Shown: positions 35,502-44,109 of the stretch, in pieces
Layout: each line of letters opens with the position of its first letter
Position numbering within the stretch: position 1 is the first letter of the stretch
Source: Pseudomonadota bacterium
GTDB taxonomy: Bacteria; Pseudomonadota; Gammaproteobacteria; Pseudomonadales; Oleiphilaceae
Direction of reading: 5' to 3'
Assembly (NCBI GenBank): GCA_002747395.1
Contig: PDPE01000046.1
Location: 1-57,221, forward strand
DNA length: 57,221 bases
Notes under the pieces: generated by a model
The model's database searches: none
Seen by the model: only the letters and a program-made list of their open reading frames with translations
Told to the model about the DNA's origin: nothing
Program-made: the position numbers and the translations under genes

Positions 35502-36959
35502 ATGTGTTTGCAAAGCCTGTTTCAGACACTTCTTTTCTCCTGCCTGTTTGTCACTCCCCACCTGAAAGCCAATGAAGATCAACAATTACCCGTTATTGGT
35601 GACACCTCTTCTGGCATTGTAGCACTCCGGAGAGAAAAGGAGCTTGGAGAAAGCTGGGTCAAATCACTACGCCGACAAATAAAGGTCGTAGATGACCCGT
35701 TAATTAACACCTATTTCAAAGATATTGTTTACCGGCTCGTTCCTAACAGCCGATTACAAGACAGACAGTTACAATTAATAATCGTCGATAGCCCGGTGTT
35801 GAACGCGTTTGCCGTTCCCGGGGGCATTATTGGCATCAATGCCGGGCTTTTTATTCATGCCAGAAGTGAACAGGAGTTTGCCTCTGTTATCGCCCATGAG
35901 CTTGCCCACCTTAGCCAGCGTCACTACGCGAGAAGCGTTGAACAGGTGCAAAACAGCACCCCGTTACAGATGGCGGGCCTGCTTGCCAGCATAATCATTG
36001 CCGCTACCGCCGGGTCAGATGCCGGAATGGCAGCTCTGGCAGGTACCCAGGCACTGGGCGTACAGCAGCAACTCGGTCACAGCCGACAGAACGAGCGGGA
36101 GGCAGACCGGGTTGGGCTGAAAACCCTTGTTCGATCAGGCATGAACCCTGAAGCAATGTTGTCCATGTTTGAGCAAATGCTTAAAAGTAACCGTTACTCG
36201 GGAGATCAGGTTCCGGAATACCTGTCCACCCACCCGATAACTGCTTCAAGGATTGCCGACCTGAGAAGTCGAATTGCCCATCTTCCAAATGGCAATTACA
36301 TCGAGAATGAAGAATTTTACTTTATGCGAGCCAGAATTCAGTTACGATTCGCATCATCCAGCCATGATGCCATTGAAGCATTCCGCGAACGAATAGCCGA
36401 CTCCCCGAGAAAATCGAGACCAGACCAGTATGGCCTGGCACTGGCTCTGACAGATAACGGGGAATACTCCGATGCATTGAAAATAATCGATAAACTGCTT
36501 GTTGAATCCCCTTACAGGGTCTGTCTGGTGATAGCAAAAGCACAGGCCCTGGCAGGCGCGGGAAATATAAAAGCAAGTCTGTCCCTGCTTGAGGAAGCAC
36601 AAACAATAAGGGGAGACAACTATCCGCTTGCATTCTACAGTGGAAAAATGTACATGCAGGCGGGCAAAATCAATCTGGCAGTAAAGCGCTTTCGCGATGC
36701 CAGCAATGCTAACCCGAAGGAACCCGCAGTCTGGTATGAGCTGGCCGAAGCGTATGGCCTTGCAGGAAACATTGTGGCACTGCATCAGGCCCGGGCGGAG
36801 TATTACTTCCTGCAGGGCAGGTACAAAAGCGCCATTAATCAACTGGAGCTTGCAGCCAAAAAAAATGCAGGAGAATACCCTGCCTCTTCAATCATCGAAC
36901 AACGGTTATCTGAAATAACAGCACTACATATGCAAAGTCAGTTCTGGAGCAAATTTTAA
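35502..36959 (+). CDS. bepA: Periplasmic M48 family metalloprotease with TPR repeats (BepA-like)
   Basis: About 485 residues from the ATG at 35502. The signal peptide is MCLQSLFQTLLFSCLFVTPH. The zinc site is HELAH (about residues 132-136) with the third ligand in EREADRVGL. The C-terminal half has TPR-like helices (LALALTDNGEYSDALKIIDKLL, AVWYELAEAYGLAGN). In E. coli BepA handles outer-membrane proteins such as LptD. An in-frame GTG at 35436 would extend the protein but has no ribosome site, and TATACT just before it looks like a -10 element. Confidence 0.88.
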   Translation: MCLQSLFQTLLFSCLFVTPHLKANEDQQLPVIGDTSSGIVALRREKELGESWVKSLRRQIKVVDDPLINTYFKDIVYRLVPNSRLQDRQLQLIIVDSPVLNAFAVPGGIIGINAGLFIHARSEQEFASVIAHELAHLSQRHYARSVEQVQNSTPLQMAGLLASIIIAATAGSDAGMAALAGTQALGVQQQLGHSRQNEREADRVGLKTLVRSGMNPEAMLSMFEQMLKSNRYSGDQVPEYLSTHPITASRIADLRSRIAHLPNGNYIENEEFYFMRARIQLRFASSSHDAIEAFRERIADSPRKSRPDQYGLALALTDNGEYSDALKIIDKLLVESPYRVCLVIAKAQALAGAGNIKASLSLLEEAQTIRGDNYPLAFYSGKMYMQAGKINLAVKRFRDASNANPKEPAVWYELAEAYGLAGNIVALHQARAEYYFLQGRYKSAINQLELAAKKNAGEYPASSIIEQRLSEITALHMQSQFWSKF

Positions 36960-36971
36960 TTTTTTCATCAG

Positions 36972-37020
36972 CCATTCACCTGATCAAGCTGCTCACCTGA
37001 TCAAGCCATTCACCGGATGA
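36972..37020. repeat. 17-bp tandem repeat array, left of the DUF4336 gene
   Basis: Units CCATTCACCTGATCAAG (36972-36988), CTGCTCACCTGATCAAG (36989-37005) and a partial CCATTCACCGGATGA (37006-37020). It begins 12 bases after the M48 stop codon. The same unit recurs at 37791. Confidence 0.9.
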
Positions 37021-37078
37021 CTTTCAGCAAGCTGCCGCGATAGCGGTCGGTCAGTTTGACCAATTCGTTATGTGTCCC
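37010..37078 (-). pseudogene. Possible 3' tail of an ABC transporter ATPase gene
   Basis: Directly downstream of the DUF4336 stop, in another frame, 22 codons ending in TGA (37010-37012) read GTHNELVKLTDRYRGSLL and then KVIR. G-T-H-x-E-L is the usual ending of ABC exporter nucleotide-binding domains. No other part of such a gene is present. The match is short, so this is suggestive only. Confidence 0.35.
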
Positions 37079-37772
37079 GGTTGAGCCATAAAAATGAGTC
37101 TTTAACAAACTTTGTGCCATTACCAAATACACACTCTCCGTGTGAGATTACAACATTCTCGGGATGCCAGGATAATATTGTATTTAAAGACTGCCTGGCT
37201 TTATTTTTATTTCCAAACAGGAAGCTGAGCCTCCAATCTATTGGCATTTTTCCATTTGGATAAAGTATCCCGGCAGAACGCGCCAGCATTCTTTGCCACC
37301 CATTTAGTCCTGAAGGTTTAAAATTTTCAATCAGATCAGTCAGAATCAGTGTTTTTGATGGTATGTGAAAGAAGATAACTTCTTCCATTGCCGGGCTCCC
37401 GCGAAATACAGTCTGCTTTATTTCAGTAGCCCATTCCTTTTCTGCTGTATCTGTTAACTCCCTGTCAAACTTCACATCTTTTCTTTTTTTAGCGAGGCCG
37501 GGAGAGGAGAATTTCAACGCTTCAGGGAATGCGTCAATCCATTCCGGCAAGAATAAATGATGTAATTTATTGGGAGCTACAAGATATGCCACATCACCCA
37601 ACTGCAATAATTCCTGTTTTAGCTCATTGGTAAGTTTTGCAGGAGAATGGATCCATAACATACCATCTGCCAATCTTACGACAGTCATTCTCGTAGGAAA
37701 TGGAAACCCGTAAAAGTTAACTGTGCTTCCTTCATAGAGCCATATATTGGCTTCGATTTCATTAAGCATCAT
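37068..37772 (-). CDS. DUF4336 domain-containing protein
   Basis: 234 residues, a metallo-beta-lactamase-like DUF4336 protein. Landmarks are the ANIWLYEGSTVNFYGFPFPTRM start, LVAPNKLHHLFLPEW, PSKTLILTDLIENF and the final VVISHGE. Function unknown. It lies between the M48 protease and nadA, which are neighbours in Pseudomonas. Copies of one 17-bp repeat lie on both sides, so it looks like a later insertion. Confidence 0.8.
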   Translation of the reverse strand: MMLNEIEANIWLYEGSTVNFYGFPFPTRMTVVRLADGMLWIHSPAKLTNELKQELLQLGDVAYLVAPNKLHHLFLPEWIDAFPEALKFSSPGLAKKRKDVKFDRELTDTAEKEWATEIKQTVFRGSPAMEEVIFFHIPSKTLILTDLIENFKPSGLNGWQRMLARSAGILYPNGKMPIDWRLSFLFGNKNKARQSLNTILSWHPENVVISHGECVFGNGTKFVKDSFLWLNRDT

Positions 37773-37790
37773 GGGCTGTTTTTGGCATAA

Positions 37791-37840
37791 TCATTCACCT
37801 GATCAAGCTATCCGCCTGATCAAGCTACTCATTTAATCGG
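37791..37840. repeat. 17-bp tandem repeat array, right of the DUF4336 gene
   Basis: TCATTCACCTGATCAAG (37791-37807), CTATCCGCCTGATCAAG (37808-37824) and the diverged CTACTCATTTAATCGG (37825-37840), which includes the nadA stop codon. Same unit and orientation as the array at 36972. Confidence 0.9.
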
Positions 37841-38867
37841 CAGTAAAACTCAGCATTCTTTGCAAGGGCTTGAGTGCTGCAATACGCAATGCCGGATCCA
37901 CAAATATTTCCTGATCACCAGACTCCAATACATCAAGCAGATTATCAAGCCCGTTCATGGCCATCCAGGGACAATGAGCACAACTGCGACAGGTGGCACT
38001 ATTACCTCCAGTGGGTGCGGCAATAAAGGTTTTATGCGGGCTCAATTGCTGCATTTTATAGAAAATACCCCGATCCGTGGCGACGATAAAGTGATCGGTA
38101 TCCATCGTTTTCGATGCGTTGATCAACTGGGAGGTAGAGCCGACGACATCAGCCAGTTCAACGACTGATTCGGGGGACTCGGGGTGCACAAGGACACCGG
38201 CTTCCGGATAGATTTTTTTCAGGTCAATCAACCCTTTCGCCTTGAACTCCTCGTGCACAATACAGGAGCCATTCCATAAAATCATGTCTGCGGAAGTTTG
38301 GTTTTTTATGTAGCTGCCAAGGTACTTGTCAGGCCCCCAGAGTACCTTTTTACCCTGATCAGCCAGGTGCTGGACAACCTTGAGTGCAATGCTTGAGGTC
38401 ACAACCCAGTCGGACCGGGCCTTGACCGCAGCAGAGGTATTGGCATAGACGACCACTTCCCGGTCCGGGTGTTCATCACAAAAGGCGGAAAACTCATCAA
38501 CCGGGCAGCCAATATCAAGTGAACAGGTTGCCTCTAACGTCGGCATCAGCACCCTCTTTTCCGGACTCAGAATTTTTGCTGTTTCTCCCATAAACCTGAC
38601 CCCTGCGACTACCAGCGTCGAGGCCTGGTGCAAACTGCCAAATCTTGCCATTTCGAGCGAGTCTGCTACACAACCGCCCGTTTTTTCAGCAAGCTCCTGC
38701 AACAAATCATCCGTGTAATAGTGAGCGACCAGCACGGCATTTTCTCTCTTCAATAGAGACTCGATTTTGCTGACATACTCTGTTTTTTGCTCGTCGCTAT
38801 ACTCTGGTGCAGCGTTCTCATGAGCAAAATGTTCTTGCACCATTATGCGCTCGCTGATACTACTCAT
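37833..38867 (-). CDS. nadA: Quinolinate synthase A
   Basis: 344 residues with the three pseudo-repeats of NadA and its iron-sulfur cysteines, including [14 protein letters not shown] and [43 protein letters not shown] and [13 protein letters not shown] are also family landmarks. It makes quinolinate from iminoaspartate and dihydroxyacetone phosphate in NAD synthesis. A leftward -10-like TATAAT lies about 55 bases before its ATG. The 286 bases to the tRNA hold only a terminator. Confidence 0.95.
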   Translation of the reverse strand: MSSISERIMVQEHFAHENAAPEYSDEQKTEYVSKIESLLKRENAVLVAHYYTDDLLQELAEKTGGCVADSLEMARFGSLHQASTLVVAGVRFMGETAKILSPEKRVLMPTLEATCSLDIGCPVDEFSAFCDEHPDREVVVYANTSAAVKARSDWVVTSSIALKVVQHLADQGKKVLWGPDKYLGSYIKNQTSADMILWNGSCIVHEEFKAKGLIDLKKIYPEAGVLVHPESPESVVELADVVGSTSQLINASKTMDTDHFIVATDRGIFYKMQQLSPHKTFIAAPTGGNSATCRSCAHCPWMAMNGLDNLLDVLESGDQEIFVDPALRIAALKPLQRMLSFTAD

Positions 38868-39082
38868 ACCTTCACTCTATACCTGGCATTGCTGTTGGTC
38901 ATGCTATAATTCTGCAATTATATCGCACTGCGCTATCCAAAACGAACTACCAAAAACACCCTGTAATAAACCCCGAAAACAAACGCCCGGGAAAACTCGC
39001 CCAAACGACAAAGCCAACATTGATGACATTTCTGGCAATGGTACTTGCCCAAACCGATACCGGCCAGTTTTCTTCAGGCATT

Positions 39083-39110
39083 AAAAAAGGGAAGTAATCT
39101 TCCCTTTTTT
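39083..39110 (-). terminator. Bidirectional-looking terminator after the tRNA-Lys pair
   Basis: Stem AAAAAAGGGAA (39083-39093) with TTCCCTTTTTT (39100-39110) around GTAATC. Read leftward it ends in a T run, about 44 bases beyond the tRNA 3' end. Confidence 0.88.
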
Positions 39111-39153
39111 GTGGCTATTCATCTCAGCAAACTGTGAATATACCTGGATGTAT

Positions 39154-39229
39154 TGGTGGGCCGTGATGGATTCGAACCATCGACCAATTGGTTAAAAGCC
39201 AACTGCTCTACCAACTGAGCTAACGGCCC
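39154..39229 (-). tRNA. tRNA-Lys (anticodon TTT), downstream copy
   Basis: 76-nt cloverleaf with encoded CCA on the minus strand. Acceptor stem GGGCCGT with ACGGCCC; anticodon arm TTGGC-TTTTAAC-C with anticodon TTT; T-arm GATGG-TTCGAAT-CCATC. Confidence 0.97.
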
Positions 39230-39342
39230 AATAACTGTTGACCAAGGCCTGACGGGTGGCAATCCGATTTGCCAGTGTATCAGCCCTGAATAACAACCTG
39301 GTATCAATACTAAAATCAGAGCTGATACCCGGTTCAGAAAAA

Positions 39343-39418
39343 TGGTGGGTCGTGATGGATTCGAACCATCGACCAATTGGTTAAAAGCCAACTGCTCTAC
39401 CAACTGAGCTAACGACCC
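39343..39418 (-). tRNA. tRNA-Lys (anticodon TTT), upstream copy
   Basis: 76-nt cloverleaf identical to the other copy except for one acceptor base pair: GGGTCGT with ACGACCC instead of GGGCCGT with ACGGCCC. The two copies are 113 bases apart and probably come from one transcript. Confidence 0.97.
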
Positions 39419-39432
39419 TGAACGAGGCGCAT

Positions 39433-39460
39433 ATACTACTTATTTTGACAGAAATAACAA
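39433..39460 (-). promoter_or_regulatory. Probable tRNA-Lys promoter
   Basis: Read leftward, TTGTTA (39460-39455) and TAGTAT (39438-39433) are 16 bases apart, followed by a G/C-rich stretch (GCGCC) typical of stable-RNA promoters, 15 bases before the tRNA. The -35 lies within an 11-bp hairpin (39450-39479) after cpoB. Confidence 0.5.
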
Positions 39461-39494
39461 GCCCTGATTTGCTATTTCTTATAAAAAAACACGA

Positions 39495-40304
39495 TCAAAA
39501 AGACTCCTTTCTTAACTCCATGGCCAATCTCGCCGCAGAAGTATCTGAAAACCGGGAAATCACCGTGTCAAGGTTGGATAGCGCCTTCTTTTTGTCGCCA
39601 AGCTTCAGGTAAACCACTCCCAGTTTGTAATAGGCATCTGCCGTCTTTCTATGATCCGGGAACTTGTTGATGACGACAGTAAATGCCGCTTTTGCCTGTT
39701 CCAGCTTCTGAGCAACCAGGTACACTTCACCCAACCAATAATACGCATTGGCAGTCAGACCGCTATCCGGATACCTTTCGATGAAATCATGCAGCGCATC
39801 AATGGCATCTTCGAAGCTTTTTTTCTTAATCAGATTATAAGCCATCTGATAGGCCTTCTTTTCTTGATCACTGATTACGGGAGTGGCTGCCTGACTTCGT
39901 GATACCCGAGGGTCAGATGGCAAGCCGGCGGGAACAGCCCGTTCGGCGGGAGCCTCGACCGGATCCGTACCGACAACCGGGGCAGGCAATACCGTCTCTA
40001 ACCTGCTCACATCCTGGAGTCGCCGGTCAATATCCACGTAGCGCTCCCTGCTCTGCCTCTTCAACACCGAAACAGAGTATTGCAACTCCTCTACCATACC
40101 CCTGAGGGTTACCACCTCTCGCTGAAGCTGCTCGACCAGAAAAAACAATTCGGCATTGCCTTCACTTGTCGATGCCACGACCTCATTGGATCCGCGGCTT
40201 TCCATAAGCGCCGGAGACGAAATTGATGCGGATCTGGCCGGCGAACCCAGCCCCATCGCTACGAGTGTCGTCGCCAATATAAGTTTGTTAACTTGAGTAA
40301 TCAT
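39495..40304 (-). CDS. cpoB: Tol-Pal system protein CpoB (YbgF)
   Basis: About 269 residues. A signal peptide ends near LGSPARSA. A coiled-coil trimerisation segment (FFLVEQLQREVVTLRGMVEELQ) precedes three TPR repeats (AYQMAYNLIKKKSFEDAIDAL, AYYWLGEVYLVAQKLEQA, AYYKLGVVYLKLGDKKKAL). CpoB coordinates PBP1B with Tol-Pal during division. The ATG at 40304 overlaps the pal stop by 4 bases. Pseudomonas carries queE and queC after it; here tRNA-Lys follows directly. Confidence 0.92.
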   Translation of the reverse strand: MITQVNKLILATTLVAMGLGSPARSASISSPALMESRGSNEVVASTSEGNAELFFLVEQLQREVVTLRGMVEELQYSVSVLKRQSRERYVDIDRRLQDVSRLETVLPAPVVGTDPVEAPAERAVPAGLPSDPRVSRSQAATPVISDQEKKAYQMAYNLIKKKSFEDAIDALHDFIERYPDSGLTANAYYWLGEVYLVAQKLEQAKAAFTVVINKFPDHRKTADAYYKLGVVYLKLGDKKKALSNLDTVISRFSDTSAARLAMELRKESF

Positions 40305-40861
40305 TGGTATGAAATAACTGCTCTGCGGTTCTGAGCCCATGACTCTTCATCGTGACCGAAAGCGGCGGGATTCTCTTCTCCGTAACTGATGGTTTCTATC
40401 TGCCTTCTGGACACACCATTTATTACCAGGAACCGCTCAATTGATTTTGCACGTCTTTCACCAAGAGCCATGTTATATTCCTTCGTGCCTCGCTCATCAC
40501 AGTAACCTTCGATAACGATATTGGCACCAGGGTTGGCAACCAGGAACCTGGCATGTGCCATCAGTGGCAGACGGGACTCGGGCTTCAGTTCTGATCCATC
40601 AAACGAGAAATAGAAGGTTCGAATTTCTCTCAGCGCGGCCGCTTCCCTCTCCTTTGCCATTTCTTCCCTCTCGGCATAAGACAGTTGCTGCTCAGTCACA
40701 TCGCTATCTTGAACAGTCGTGGTCTGGCCACCAGAGGTATCGACCGGCTTTATCTCATTTCCGTCTTCAACAACGGGCCTAGTGTCAGTTGAGCTACAAC
40801 CTGCCATTACTGCCATAGACAACACTAAAGCGAGGGTTTTTTTCTTAAATATCATTGTCAT
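40301..40861 (-). CDS. pal: Peptidoglycan-associated lipoprotein Pal
   Basis: About 186 residues. The lipobox is VMAGC. The OmpA-like domain spans residues 75-186, with FSFDGSELKPES, IEGYCDERGTKEYNMALGERRA and the final GHDEESWAQNRRAV. It anchors the outer membrane to peptidoglycan and to TolB. The ATG at 40861 has AAGGA seven bases upstream. It is 160 bases from tolB, and that gap contains a tandem array. Confidence 0.95.
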   Translation of the reverse strand: MTMIFKKKTLALVLSMAVMAGCSSTDTRPVVEDGNEIKPVDTSGGQTTTVQDSDVTEQQLSYAEREEMAKEREAAALREIRTFYFSFDGSELKPESRLPLMAHARFLVANPGANIVIEGYCDERGTKEYNMALGERRAKSIERFLVINGVSRRQIETISYGEENPAAFGHDEESWAQNRRAVISYQ

Positions 40862-40978
40862 CAATTGTCCTTAACAAATTGGTTCTGATTAAAAAGTGTA
40901 TACGACTCTATCCACATCCGCGGCCTTTTGTATTTTAGCTTGAGCGTTATCCTATAGGACAGGCTTTGTTTCCACGGT

Positions 40979-41026
40979 TTATTCCTATATTTGTTCCTAT
41001 ATTTGTTCTATAGCTCGTTTCTATAG
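40979..41026. repeat. 12-bp tandem repeat over the tolB stop codon
   Basis: Units TTATTCCTATAT (40979-40990), TTGTTCCTATAT (40991-41002), TTGTTCTATAG (41003-41013) and CTCGTTTCTATAG (41014-41026). The tolB stop codon lies in the last unit. Confidence 0.82.
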
Positions 41027-42325
41027 ATAGGGCGACCAGGCCGGCTCTCTCACGTCTCCAAATCTGGATGGAAGAAAATATTTCGTCTGCCCATCAAGTG
41101 ACACGACGGCCAATACTCCACTTTTACCTTTTTGCGTCCCATAAATCAACATTCTTCCGTTTGGAGCAAGACTCGGAGATTCATCGAGGGGAGTCTCGGT
41201 CAATACTGTTTTTACACCAGAGTCCAGATCCATTTTGGCTATATTGAAAACCCCGCCATTCTGATGAACATAAAGAATATTTTTTCCATCCTCTGAATAT
41301 CTGGGTCTGGCATTGTATTTTCCATCAAAGGTCAGCCTCTGTGGCTTCTGTTTTCTCAAATCCATGCGATAAATCTGGGGTTTTCCACTTCTGTCGGACG
41401 TAAAAACCAGTTCACGACCATTTGGAGACCAACTTGCCTCTGTATCGATAGCAAAGTGCCGGGTCAATCTTTGCAGGGCACCATTCTGGAGATTGATCAG
41501 ATAGATTTCGGCATTGCCATCTTTCGACAGGGTCACAGCCATTTGCTTACCATCCGGTGTCCAGGCCGGCGCACCATTCAAGCCTTTATAGGCAGATACC
41601 AGTTTTTTCTCTTTCGTGGCCAACGTTTGAATATAAATCGCAGGTCGTGTCGACTCAAATGAAACATAGGCTATTTGTTTTCCGTCAGGAGACCAGGTTG
41701 GTGAAAGGACAGGTCGATTTGACTGATACAATACCTGAGACCTTTGCCCATCTGCATCCGCTACCTGCAACCGATAAACCGCCCCGGCATTTTTATCTCT
41801 TTGCAGCGTAACGTAAGCAATTTTAGTTGAAAAAACACCTCGAACCCCGGTTATTTCTTCATAAATACGATCACTTATTTTATGAGCCAACGCCCTCAGA
41901 TCGGCTTCTTTGGCCTTCATAATTTTACCTGCCAACTGAACTTGCCGGTTTACATCCAGCAGTTCGTACCTGACACGATACCTGTTTTCCTTGCTATCGA
42001 ACTCAATCTCTCCCACCAGGAGATAGTTTTGGCCGAGCAATCTCCAGTCACGATAGGTTACTTCTTTTTCTCTGGAGGGCAAGCTGAGCATTCTGGTTGC
42101 CGGGAGTAGTTCAAACTCTCCACTTCGGCGCAAATCGTCCTGAACAATTTTGGCGACATCCTCCGGCAATGCCCGAACGCTGTTATTTTTAAAGGGCACA
42201 ATTGCAATGGGAATCGCCTGATCCGACCCCTGCTCTATCTCTATTGCCAACTCGGCTTTCGCCTGAACAAAAAACAAAGCGAGAGACAAGAAAACCGGCC
42301 ATACTCTTACTATTCTACAAATCAT
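41021..42325 (-). CDS. tolB: Tol-Pal system periplasmic beta-propeller TolB
   Basis: 434 residues. A signal peptide ([13 protein letters not shown]) is followed by an N-terminal alpha/beta domain ([12 protein letters not shown]) and a six-bladed propeller with [27 protein letters not shown] and [21 protein letters not shown] repeats. It links Pal to TolA. It lies 34 bases downstream of tolA. Confidence 0.95.
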   Translation of the reverse strand: MICRIVRVWPVFLSLALFFVQAKAELAIEIEQGSDQAIPIAIVPFKNNSVRALPEDVAKIVQDDLRRSGEFELLPATRMLSLPSREKEVTYRDWRLLGQNYLLVGEIEFDSKENRYRVRYELLDVNRQVQLAGKIMKAKEADLRALAHKISDRIYEEITGVRGVFSTKIAYVTLQRDKNAGAVYRLQVADADGQRSQVLYQSNRPVLSPTWSPDGKQIAYVSFESTRPAIYIQTLATKEKKLVSAYKGLNGAPAWTPDGKQMAVTLSKDGNAEIYLINLQNGALQRLTRHFAIDTEASWSPNGRELVFTSDRSGKPQIYRMDLRKQKPQRLTFDGKYNARPRYSEDGKNILYVHQNGGVFNIAKMDLDSGVKTVLTETPLDESPSLAPNGRMLIYGTQKGKSGVLAVVSLDGQTKYFLPSRFGDVREPAWSPYL

Positions 42326-42359
42326 CCTGACTAACCTGTGAACTATTATTTACCATCAA

Positions 42360-43406
42360 TTAATTTTTTGGATTAAAAACAAGTCTAAACCGCCTGAACT
42401 GCTCGTTAAACAGCCTTTGATTATCAGGAACGGGGTACTTGACAATTCCCCGTGCGGCACTGACTGCCGAGTTATCGAAAGCCCCATTGCCACTTGATCT
42501 GATCACTTCCACATCAAGCAACTCGCCGGTGGGCAAAAGTTTGATTCGCAACTCCACTTTCATGCCAGCCCGAGAGCTTGAAGGCTTGTGCCATTTATCG
42601 CGTATTCGTTTCTGAATAAGTGACATATAGCGATCAATCTCACTTGAATCTGCAAGCCGCTGTGCTTCCAAAGCGAGTCGACGCGCTCTTTCCTGTTCAA
42701 TTCTGTTTTTCTCTGCCGCTTCCCGGTCAAGTCGTTCCTGTTCTGCTTTTCGGCTTTCTTCCAGCAATTTTTTCGACCGATCTTCACGGCGCTTTCTTTT
42801 TTCTTCTACCAGTTGCCGCTCTCTTTTTGCTTTTTCTTCACGCTCTTTTTTGAGTTTCTTCTGCTGTTCCAGCCTTTTCTGTTGTTCCAGCTTTTTCCTT
42901 TTCTCCAGTTCTTCTTGCTTTCGCTCTCGCTCTTTCTTTTCTCGCTCTTTCTTCTGCCGTTCTTTCTTTTCTCTTTCCTTCTTCTCTCGTTCTTTTTTTC
43001 TTTTTAAAGCCAGTTGTTTATCCCGTTCCTGTTTCTTCCTTTCAGCTTCTGCTTTTTTCCTTTTTTGCTCGGCCTTACGCTTTTGCTCCTTTTTCCTTTC
43101 TGCGATTTGTTGCTGCCTGCGCTTTTCTTTCAGGGCTTTTCTCTTTTTTTCTTCCAGCTTTTTCTTTTTGGCAATTTCATCTTGCTGTTTTTGTTTCTTT
43201 TCCCTAACAGCTTTCAAAACCCCTTCATCAACCATGACAGCATTGATGTACCTTGGCGCAGCTATTTGCTTTGGCTCGGAGAAAAAATCCCACCCATACA
43301 CCACAGCAAACAGGACAATCAGGTGCAAAAAACCTGACAGTGCTGCCGGAACAATATAACTCCGGTCGAATCTCCGCTTTTCCTGCCAATCCTTCTTAAC
43401 GACCAT
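42360..43406 (-). CDS. tolA: Tol-Pal system inner-membrane protein TolA
   Basis: 348 residues. One N-terminal transmembrane helix (AALSGFLHLIVLFAVVYGW) contains the SHLS-like contact site. A long Lys/Glu/Arg-rich helical domain (residues 60-250) spans the periplasm. The C-terminal domain III has RYMSLIQKRIRDKWHKP and VIRSSGNGAFDNSAVSAA. It transmits proton-motive energy from TolQR to Pal/TolB. The low-complexity middle is normal for TolA. Confidence 0.95.
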   Translation of the reverse strand: MVVKKDWQEKRRFDRSYIVPAALSGFLHLIVLFAVVYGWDFFSEPKQIAAPRYINAVMVDEGVLKAVREKKQKQQDEIAKKKKLEEKKRKALKEKRRQQQIAERKKEQKRKAEQKRKKAEAERKKQERDKQLALKRKKEREKKEREKKERQKKEREKKERERKQEELEKRKKLEQQKRLEQQKKLKKEREEKAKRERQLVEEKRKRREDRSKKLLEESRKAEQERLDREAAEKNRIEQERARRLALEAQRLADSSEIDRYMSLIQKRIRDKWHKPSSSRAGMKVELRIKLLPTGELLDVEVIRSSGNGAFDNSAVSAARGIVKYPVPDNQRLFNEQFRRFRLVFNPKN

Positions 43407-43484
43407 GAATTATTTTGTTGCCCACACTTGATCTGTTTTTAATAACATGTTGCCTTTGAACCGAACCGTCTGCAAAAACCCGAT

Positions 43485-43907
43485 TCAGGGGTTTTCCGTG
43501 ATCAAACCGACCGACCTGGCGCCAGCACTCTGTACCGTTGCCATAAGAGCCACAACAGCACCATAGTCAACATGCTTGTCACCACGCACCAATACCGGGA
43601 TAGTCGGGGTTTGTTTCAGCACTTTACTCACCTGTTCGCCTATCAATTCTATCGGAACAGGTTTACTTCTATCGTCCCCGATTTCAAGATAGTAAGCACC
43701 ATTGGCATCAATAGATATCACCAGAGGCTCCTGGTTCTCACTGGAATTAACCGGGTCAGAGGTAACCTCCGGTAATTCAACATGCACACCTTGCAACAGC
43801 ATTGGCGCGGTGACCATAAAAATTATGAGCAAAACAAGCATCACATCAATGTATGGCACGACATTGATGTCTGACATGGGTTTTCTTCTACCGGACGCTG
43901 GTCTCAT
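43485..43907 (-). CDS. tolR: Tol-Pal system protein TolR
   Basis: 140 residues. The transmembrane helix VVPYIDVMLVLLIIFMVTAPML contains the conserved Asp used in proton flow. A periplasmic domain with VLVRGDKHVDYGAVVALM follows. It forms the motor with TolQ. The gap to tolQ is 202 bases and is occupied by a nine-unit repeat array, whereas these genes are usually only a few bases apart. Confidence 0.94.
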   Translation of the reverse strand: MRPASGRRKPMSDINVVPYIDVMLVLLIIFMVTAPMLLQGVHVELPEVTSDPVNSSENQEPLVISIDANGAYYLEIGDDRSKPVPIELIGEQVSKVLKQTPTIPVLVRGDKHVDYGAVVALMATVQSAGARSVGLITENP

Positions 43908-43917
43908 TGGTGCAACT

Positions 43918-44072
43918 CGTTACCCTTGTTTGTGACGGTACCCTTGTTATGACGGTACTATTGTTTGTGACGGTACTCTTGTTTATACGGTACCCTTGTT
44001 TATACAGCACTCTTGTTTGTGACAGTACATTGTCAGTAACAGTACATTGCAGTAGCAGTACACCATCTATAG
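43918..44072. repeat. 17-18 bp tandem repeat, nine units, between tolQ and tolR
   Basis: Units start at 43918, 43936, 43953, 43971, 43988, 44005, 44023, 44040 and 44056. The best-conserved form is CGGTACYCTTGTTTGTGA; those nearest tolQ are most diverged (CAGTACATTG...). Each has GTAC, a palindrome, near its start. The array ends 10 bases upstream of the tolR start codon. Confidence 0.92.
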
Positions 44073-44109
44073 TGACATCTGCCCGACAACAGTACGCCAG
44101 GGCAATGAC

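Noticed and set aside
39119..39403. 94-codon leftward open frame with an internally repeated sequence
   Set aside because: It runs across both tRNA-Lys genes; the internal repeat is just the two tRNAs translated.
42813..43359. Long rightward frames rich in Phe, Leu, Ser and Cys opposite tolA
   Set aside because: They are the antisense of the Lys/Glu/Arg-rich helical domain of tolA and have no ribosome site or family match.
43918..44072. CRISPR array between tolQ and tolR
   Set aside because: Repeats are directly adjacent with no unique spacers, and units are only 17-18 bp; no cas genes are present in the window.
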